A model generated the notes under the pieces. That model was not told where the DNA came from. It saw only the letters and a program-made list of their open reading frames with translations, and did not search any database. DNA of 50,059 nt from Hyphomicrobium_A sp964405975 (GTDB lineage Bacteria; Pseudomonadota; Alphaproteobacteria; Rhizobiales; Hyphomicrobiaceae): assembly GCA_964405975.1 (NCBI GenBank), contig CAYOPW010000010.1:1-50059 (forward strand), in the 5' to 3' direction. The translations under genes and the position numbers were made by a program. Shown piece after piece: positions 44,751-50,059 of this stretch. The first letter of the stretch is position 1. Each line of letters begins with the position of its first letter.

Positions 44751-44778
44751 GCACTTGCCGCACCTTGCGGCAATGTGC
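44751..44778 (+). terminator. Strong hairpin downstream of the methyltransferase gene
   Basis: TTGCCGCA (44755-44762) pairs with TGCGGCAA (44766-44773) with a three-base loop, and the outer GCAC/GTGC extends the stem across one bulged base. There is no T-run, so it is either a weak terminator or another RNA structure. It lies 53 bp after the methyltransferase stop. Confidence 0.45.
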
Positions 44779-44909
44779 TTGCAGATATGCACGGAAATTA
44801 GGCGCGTTGCGAATATGACACACCAATCCGGTCTATTATCCCCTTCGGCTGGAACGAATCACAACACGGCAATGCATGTCCGGCCGGTCAATCTGGGGGA
44901 GTTAAAACG

Positions 44910-45431
44910 ATGGGTCTTATCACGGCACTAGCAATTAGCATCGGCCTGCTCGGTGGTATTGCGACTTACTTGTTCCTTTCCGATCCACTCATGTTGGGCC
45001 TGCAAATTTGGGCAGCCTTCATTGGGTGGGCAAGTTTCTACCACTGCGGTGGCAAAGGCGAAGGTTTCGTCTCAAGCGTGCTTGCTAACGTGTGGGGCGT
45101 GGTCTGGGGCGCGCTGACACTGTTGGCATTCGCCAATATTGGTTTAGCTGACTCACTGAGCCCGCCCGTCTGGGCCGGCATCTGCGTGGCGATCGGCGTT
45201 GGCATCATGATCCTTGGGTCCAACATTCCGATTTTCTCGGCGATCCCCGCAACGGTGTACGGCTATGCAGCTACGGTTGCTTTCGCGCTGCTTACCTCTA
45301 ACGGCGTGGCCAACTTGTCCATGCCGACGTTGGAGAACCCAGCCGTCGTCATTGCCATTTCGTTGGTTGTGGGCGCCGTCTTCGGCATCATTTCCGAGAT
45401 GCTGGCAGGCGCGTTGGCGAAGTCCGAATAG
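44910..45431 (+). CDS. DUF1097 family membrane protein
   Basis: The 173-residue protein has about six hydrophobic segments and little else. Early in it, the AAFIGWASFYHCGGKGEG stretch matches what I know of DUF1097 (YcdZ-like) inner-membrane proteins, which have no established function. A GGGGGAG ribosome site precedes the ATG. Its end faces pckA, with a two-way terminator between them. No operon partner is certain. The methyltransferase gene ends 211 bp upstream. Confidence 0.72.
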   Translation: MGLITALAISIGLLGGIATYLFLSDPLMLGLQIWAAFIGWASFYHCGGKGEGFVSSVLANVWGVVWGALTLLAFANIGLADSLSPPVWAGICVAIGVGIMILGSNIPIFSAIPATVYGYAATVAFALLTSNGVANLSMPTLENPAVVIAISLVVGAVFGIISEMLAGALAKSE

Positions 45432-45478
45432 TTCGCTGAGTGCGGGTGCAAACGCGCGTCCGCTACAAAACAACAAAA

Positions 45479-45508
45479 AGGCCGAGGCAAACCAACTTGC
45501 CTCGGCCT
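45479..45508. terminator. Bidirectional terminator between the DUF1097 gene and pckA
   Basis: AGGCCGAGGCAA pairs perfectly with TTGCCTCGGCCT (12 bp, six-base loop). The A-run at 45475-45479 gives a T-run for transcripts of pckA on the minus strand. On the plus strand a TTTT follows some ten bases later. It lies 26 bp beyond the pckA stop codon. Confidence 0.88.
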
Positions 45509-45534
45509 ACGCCGGCTTTTCGCGAAACCTGCGT

Positions 45535-47364
45535 TTAGCCGAGCCTGCTTTCCAGGGCCGATAGCTGCTCTTTCAACGTATTAGGAAAATTGCTGCCGAA
45601 CGTCGCGAAGTGTTCGCGGATCATTGGCAACTCGGCTTTCCAGCCCTCAGCGTCGACCGCGTTCAGCGCCTTCATCGTTTCCGGCGCAACGTCGAGACCA
45701 TTAACGTCAAGCGCGCCTTCGGCAGGAAGCTTACCAATGGGCGTCTCGACAGACTCGGCGGTTCCATCGCAACGCTCAAAGATCCACTTCAAGACGCGAC
45801 TGTTTTCCGAATAGCCCGGCCACATGAATTTGCCTTCCGGGCTCTTGCGGAACCAATTGACGTAAAAGATCTTCGGCATCTTGGCGCCGCCCTTTTCACC
45901 CATCTTCAGCCAATGGGCGAAGTAATCGCCCATGTTGTAACCGCAGAAGGGCAGCATCGCCATGGGGTCGCGGCGCAGGTCGCCGACCTTGCCGGCTGCT
46001 GCTGCGGTCTTTTCCGACGCCATGATCGAGCCAAGGAAGGTGCCGTGGTTCCAGTCCAGGGCCTCGGTCACCAGCGGCACAACGGAGGCACGCCGGCCGC
46101 CGAATAGAATGGCGTCGATCGGCACACCCTTGGGATCTTCCCACTCCGGCGCGATAACCGGGCATTGACCGGCAGGTGCTGTAAAGCGCGCATTGGGATG
46201 GGCCGCGGTGCGTCCGACGCCGGGCTTCCAGGAACGCCGGCGCCAGTCGATGGTGTGTGCTGGTGGCTCGTCCGTCATCTCCTCCCACCACACATCGCCA
46301 TCATCGGTCAGTGCGACGTTGGAGTAAATACAGTTACCGCTCAGCGTCTTCATGGCATTGGCGTTGCTTTCATTTGACGTGCCGGGCGCAACGCCAAAGA
46401 AACCGGTTTCCGGATTGATGGCGTAAAGCCGTCCGTCTTTGCCAAACTTCATCCAGCAGATGTCATCGCCGATCGTCTCTGCCTTCCAGCCGGGAATGGT
46501 AGGCACGAGCATGGCCAGGTTTGTCTTACCGCAGGCCGACGGGAAGGCGGCGGCGATGAATTTCGCTTTGCCTTCGGGGTTGGTGAGCTTGAGGATAAGC
46601 ATGTGCTCGGCCATCCAACCCTCATCGCGTGCCTGGACAGACGCGATGCGCAGTGCATGACATTTCTTACCGAGCAGCGCGTTGCCGCCATAACCTGAGC
46701 CATACGACCAGATCTCGCGTGTCTCGGGGAAGTGCGAAATGTACTTCGTGGCGTTGCAAGGCCACGGCACGTCGACTGATGTCGGCGTGGGAAGCGGATA
46801 CCCCACAGTGTGCATACCGCGCACAAAATTGTCACTTTGGCCAAGCGCGTCCCAGACCTTAACGCCGACGCGTGTCATGATGTGCATGTTGGCGACCGCA
46901 TAAGCGCTGTCAGTCACCATGACGCCAATGCCGGCGATGGGCGATCCGATAGGTCCCATGGAGTAGGGGACCACGTACATCGTGCGCCCAACCATCGCGC
47001 CGTCAAAGAGATCCGTCATCGTCTTCTTCATCTCGGCAGGATCGAACCAGTTGTTGGTCGGCCCGGCGTCCTCTTGCTTTTGCGAGCAAATGTAGGTCCT
47101 GTCCTCTACGCGGGCGACGTCGACGGGATCGGAACGCACCAGAATGGAATTGGGCCGCTTTTCGGGGTCGAGCCAAATGGCTGTGCCGCAGTCGACCAGG
47201 AGCTTCAGCATTGCGTGAAACTCCTCCTTCGAGCCGTCGCACCAGTGAACATCATCGGGCTTGAAGAGCGCTTTGGCTTCGTCGACGAATGCCAGGACCT
47301 TGGGATTACTCGTCGGCACCTGATTGGAGGCGGCTTGAGGCGATACGGCGGGCTGCGGACTCAT
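45535..47364 (-). CDS. pckG: Phosphoenolpyruvate carboxykinase (GTP)
   Basis: PEPCK makes phosphoenolpyruvate from oxaloacetate in gluconeogenesis or the reverse reaction. The 609 residues are of the GTP-type family, not the ATP-type: AAFPSACGKTNLAM with kinase-type P-loop and reactive Cys278, YGGNALLGKKCHALR, and LFGGRRASVVPLV. A proline- and serine-rich N-terminal tail precedes the domain. The ATG is the natural start. A good terminator follows. Many Rhizobiaceae use the unrelated ATP-dependent enzyme, so this type and its placement between trpC and trpD are notable. No clear promoter was found in the 222 bp between it and trpD's 3' end. Confidence 0.95.
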   Translation of the reverse strand: MSPQPAVSPQAASNQVPTSNPKVLAFVDEAKALFKPDDVHWCDGSKEEFHAMLKLLVDCGTAIWLDPEKRPNSILVRSDPVDVARVEDRTYICSQKQEDAGPTNNWFDPAEMKKTMTDLFDGAMVGRTMYVVPYSMGPIGSPIAGIGVMVTDSAYAVANMHIMTRVGVKVWDALGQSDNFVRGMHTVGYPLPTPTSVDVPWPCNATKYISHFPETREIWSYGSGYGGNALLGKKCHALRIASVQARDEGWMAEHMLILKLTNPEGKAKFIAAAFPSACGKTNLAMLVPTIPGWKAETIGDDICWMKFGKDGRLYAINPETGFFGVAPGTSNESNANAMKTLSGNCIYSNVALTDDGDVWWEEMTDEPPAHTIDWRRRSWKPGVGRTAAHPNARFTAPAGQCPVIAPEWEDPKGVPIDAILFGGRRASVVPLVTEALDWNHGTFLGSIMASEKTAAAAGKVGDLRRDPMAMLPFCGYNMGDYFAHWLKMGEKGGAKMPKIFYVNWFRKSPEGKFMWPGYSENSRVLKWIFERCDGTAESVETPIGKLPAEGALDVNGLDVAPETMKALNAVDAEGWKAELPMIREHFATFGSNFPNTLKEQLSALESRLG

Positions 47365-47586
47365 TATTTGGCGTTCCCTTAAAACGTTGAACAGGTTTCG
47401 TTTGTTGAGATGCTGCGACTGCTAGCATTGAAGAGGGAAGAATTTCAAGCGATTGGGCGCGTCTTGTCGCAATAGCCACCTGCCCGCCAGCACTTTGAAG
47501 GCCCGGGATTTACGAGGTTAGCGTGGACTAGAGCGGGATATGGCACAATTTTGCGGAGTGGCGCCGGGCACCAGTGCGTCGGGGCT

Positions 47587-48612
47587 TCACGCTGTTTCGT
47601 TGGTTATCGCAACAAGCTTTTCGAGCGCTTGCGCAGCCAAACCGTCGTCGATGGCGCGGGCGGCTCGATCTGCCCCATCAGCAAGGTTTGCAGCCTTGTC
47701 GGCAACCACAAGGGCGGCCGCAGCATTCATGAGCACAATGTCGCGGAACGGGCCGGGCTTACCTATAAGGACCTCTTGAATGGCAATGGCATTGACGCTG
47801 GCGTCGCCGCCCTTGAGTTCGGCGAGCGTTGCAGTGGGCAAGCCAGCGAGATCTGGCGTGACGTCAAACACCGAAATATCGCCATCCTTGAGTTCGGCGA
47901 CGCGCGTTCTGCCGGTCGTCGTCAGCTCGTCGAGACCGTCATGGCCGTGGACAACCCAAGCATGTACGGAGCCGAGGTTCTTTAAGACCTCAGCCAGCGG
48001 CTCTACCCAACGTTCATCGAATACACCGACCACCTGGCGCCTGACGCTTGCCGGGTTCGATAAGGGCCCAAGCAGATTGAATAGGGTCCGAATGCCAAGT
48101 TCGGCGCGTACCGGTGCCCAATGCTTCATGGCGGGATGATGCATCGGGGCCCACATGAAACCGACGCCGGCACCGGAAATTGCGCGTGCGATTGTTGCGG
48201 GCGGAATATCGAGCTTGACGCCAAGCGCCGTCAAAACGTCCGAGGCACCCGACAACGAGGAAACGGAACGGTTGCCGTGCTTGGCTATGGGAACACCGGC
48301 ACCGGCCGCCACCAATGCGGCACACGTCGAGACGTTGTAGGTTCCGTGGCCATCGCCGCCCGTGCCAACAATGTCGACGGCATCCGGCGGCGCCTCGACC
48401 GGCACCATCGCAGAACGCATCAACCGGCACGCGCCCGTGATCTCAGAAATTGTTTCGCCGCGCACGCGCAGTGCCATGAGGAATGCGGCCATCTGTGCAG
48501 GCGTTGCGATGCCCGACATCATCGCCTCGAGTGCGGCTTCGATTTCGTCGTCTTCGAGAGTGGCGCCGGTCGCCACTTTTTGCATCAGGCTTTTGATTTC
48601 AGGCGCGGACAT
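47587..48612 (-). CDS. trpD: Anthranilate phosphoribosyltransferase
   Basis: TrpD transfers the phosphoribosyl group of PRPP to anthranilate in tryptophan synthesis. The 341-residue protein has DIVGTGGDGHGTYNVST with the PRPP-binding GTGGD, KHGNRSVSSLSGASDVL and the FNLLGPLSNPA stretch. It starts 9 bp after trpG, so the two are cotranscribed. The usual third gene of this group, trpC, lies about 4.9 kb further along. Confidence 0.96.
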   Translation of the reverse strand: MSAPEIKSLMQKVATGATLEDDEIEAALEAMMSGIATPAQMAAFLMALRVRGETISEITGACRLMRSAMVPVEAPPDAVDIVGTGGDGHGTYNVSTCAALVAAGAGVPIAKHGNRSVSSLSGASDVLTALGVKLDIPPATIARAISGAGVGFMWAPMHHPAMKHWAPVRAELGIRTLFNLLGPLSNPASVRRQVVGVFDERWVEPLAEVLKNLGSVHAWVVHGHDGLDELTTTGRTRVAELKDGDISVFDVTPDLAGLPTATLAELKGGDASVNAIAIQEVLIGKPGPFRDIVLMNAAAALVVADKAANLADGADRAARAIDDGLAAQALEKLVAITNETA

Positions 48613-48621
48613 TTGACAGCC

Positions 48622-49236
48622 TCACGCGGCATCGCGCCGGGACGGGGCGTTGCGCCTTTTTGGGCTGAAGCCGGCAAGCTCCAGAAAATTGGCCAGCAGC
48701 GCATGACCGTGTTCCGACGCAATGCTTTCGGGGTGGAACTGCACCCCGTGCACGGGATGTTTTTTGTGCTGTAGCCCCATGATGATGCCGTCGCCGGTTT
48801 CAGCCGTGATTTCCAGATCGGCCGGCAGGCTCGCCCGCTCCACGATGAGCGAATGGTAGCGCGTCACCTCGAAACGTTCGGGCAAATCCTTGAACACGCC
48901 CTTGTTGGTGTGACGCACGGTGGAGAGCTTGCCATGCATAGGTTCCGGCGCGCGAATAACCTTCCCGCCATACGCCTGGCCGATCGATTGATGGCCAAGG
49001 CACACGCCGAGGATAGGAACTTTGCCATCGGCCTCAGCAATAAGATCGAGACAGATGCCCGCCTCGTTAGGCGTGCAAGGCCCCGGCGACATGACAATGG
49101 CTTGCGGCTTCTTCTTCAATACGCCGGTGGCCGAGATCTTATCGTTGCGGATGACGTCGCACGCAGCACCCAGTTCGCCCAGGAAGTGGACGAGGTTATA
49201 GGTGAAGCTGTCGTAGTTATCGATCAGGATGAGCAT
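48622..49236 (-). CDS. trpG: Anthranilate synthase component II (glutamine amidotransferase)
   Basis: TrpG frees ammonia from glutamine for anthranilate synthase. The 204-residue class I amidotransferase has the nucleophile cysteine in GVCLGHQSIGQ, the catalytic histidine and glutamate in VQFHPESIAS, and MSPGPCTPNEAG as oxyanion segment. The start MLILIDNYDSFTYNL is the conserved one, although the frame is open to 49470. A protein of this type may also serve p-aminobenzoate synthesis (PabA). It is followed by trpD, which favours tryptophan. Confidence 0.95.
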   Translation of the reverse strand: MLILIDNYDSFTYNLVHFLGELGAACDVIRNDKISATGVLKKKPQAIVMSPGPCTPNEAGICLDLIAEADGKVPILGVCLGHQSIGQAYGGKVIRAPEPMHGKLSTVRHTNKGVFKDLPERFEVTRYHSLIVERASLPADLEITAETGDGIIMGLQHKKHPVHGVQFHPESIASEHGHALLANFLELAGFSPKRRNAPSRRDAA

Positions 49237-49348
49237 TCGGAAACCTTGATGCGTTGCCCCGCCTTCTTTCGTTGAAATCTTACGAGGCATAACATAAGGG
49301 CGTGTGGCCCGTATTTGATCACGGGTGTATGGAAGCCGGCATGAAGCG

Positions 49349-49882
49349 TCAAGGCAGGTGCCTTGGCATGATGAAGTGCTCAAGCCGGCCTGCGCCGGCG
49401 TCAATCTCCGTCCAGTTGCCGGTTTCAAACGCGATGATGGCAACGGCGCACGTGGGAAACTTTTCCGCAATCCGGGTCATGTCATCATCGGCGCCGCTGC
49501 CAATCAGGAGCATTGCCAGTTCTTCCAGCCCAGGATTATGGCCGACAATCATCACGTGGTGGGGCGTTCGATCGCTGTGCTCGGCCTCGACGCTGCGGAT
49601 TCGCATAAGGAGAGCGGCAGGGGTCGCCATGTAGATGGAGTCTTCATAGACGACTTGGGGTGGAGGGGGTGAGAATGCCGGTAGAACGAGTGACAGGGTC
49701 TCTCGCGCGCGCACCGCTCCTGAGCACAGCACCAGATCCGGCTTCAAGCCCATACTTGACAGGGCTGCGCCGATCTTTGGTGCGGCCTTAAGTCCGCGTT
49801 TGGAGAGCGGGCGGTCGTGGTCGCCAAGGCCGGGCTGGTCCCAACTGGATTTGGCATGGCGAAGCAGCGAAAGTGTCAACAT
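49349..49882 (-). CDS. SixA-like histidine phosphatase
   Basis: The 177-residue protein belongs to the histidine phosphatase (phosphoglycerate-mutase-like) superfamily of the SixA type. The catalytic RHG variant appears as LLRHAKSSW near the start, with the second histidine in MIVGHNPGLEELA and arginine in RARETL. SixA dephosphorylates histidine-containing phosphotransfer proteins in E. coli; the substrate here is unknown. It is upstream of trpG on the same strand by 112 bp, probably a separate unit. Confidence 0.85.
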   Translation of the reverse strand: MLTLSLLRHAKSSWDQPGLGDHDRPLSKRGLKAAPKIGAALSSMGLKPDLVLCSGAVRARETLSLVLPAFSPPPPQVVYEDSIYMATPAALLMRIRSVEAEHSDRTPHHVMIVGHNPGLEELAMLLIGSGADDDMTRIAEKFPTCAVAIIAFETGNWTEIDAGAGRLEHFIMPRHLP

Positions 49883-50059
49883 GGCATGACGTTGACCGGC
49901 CTGGCACGTGTGTCAAGGCGCAGTATAAAATGAGGCAGGTGTCCCGGCACGGACCAGGGGTAGAGGAGCAGTGCGGGCGGGCCTCATCGTTAACGTCGTC
50001 TCTGCTTGCTTTGCACCTGTCACTCGGGCGGCGCGAAGCACACCCCTTGTCATCCCGGC

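Noticed and set aside
49883..50059. Possible gene or attachment site at the right edge
   Set aside because: Only 177 bp upstream of the phosphatase gene; I see no open frame with motifs, no repeat and no convincing promoter.

Overview
The window is a mostly housekeeping stretch of an alphaproteobacterial chromosome. The end of the complex I (nuo) operon running into birA, RNase J and mce, the short archaeal-like-insert-free ProS, the block from rpsB to lpxB, and a LexA box of the GTTC-N7-GTTC type all point to Hyphomicrobiales (Rhizobiales). The C-terminally extended ribosomal protein S2 and the GTP-type PEP carboxykinase make a Hyphomicrobiaceae-like lineage my best guess, which is inference. 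Two runs of exactly 100 N (28417-28516 and 31995-32094) show that this is a scaffold from a draft or metagenome assembly. Both interrupt genes (bamA and lpxI).

Layout on the plus strand from the left. 1-10101: end of nuoH, then nuoI-J-K-L-M-N, birA, rnj, mce and a DUF1467 membrane protein, closed by a strong hairpin terminator. 10647-18526: proS, lolC/E-lolD, dnaE and a lipoprotein of the L,D-transpeptidase type. 18586-34040: promoter and structured leader, rpsB-tsf, pyrH-frr-uppS-cdsA-dxr-rseP-bamA-lpxD-fabZ-lpxA-lpxI-lpxB. This block joins translation factors, isoprenoid carrier and phospholipid precursor synthesis, outer-membrane protein assembly and lipid A synthesis.

From 34065 the layout is mixed. 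gltA and gltX lie on the minus strand, comEC on the plus strand, then lexA, moeA, moaC and trpC on the minus strand. A 4.9-kb stretch (42695-47586) follows with a Sel1-repeat protein, an unassigned SAM methyltransferase, a DUF1097 membrane protein and GTP-dependent pckA. It separates trpC from trpD-trpG, which are usually adjacent to trpC in this group. A SixA-like histidine phosphatase ends the window.

The most unusual locus is lpxI. Its assembly gap lies inside a CAACGG hexamer array coding for Gln-Arg repeats, and its C-terminal domain appears to be followed by a second, degenerate copy of itself. I saw no rRNA, tRNA, CRISPR array, insertion sequence or prophage, and no complete novel multi-gene system.
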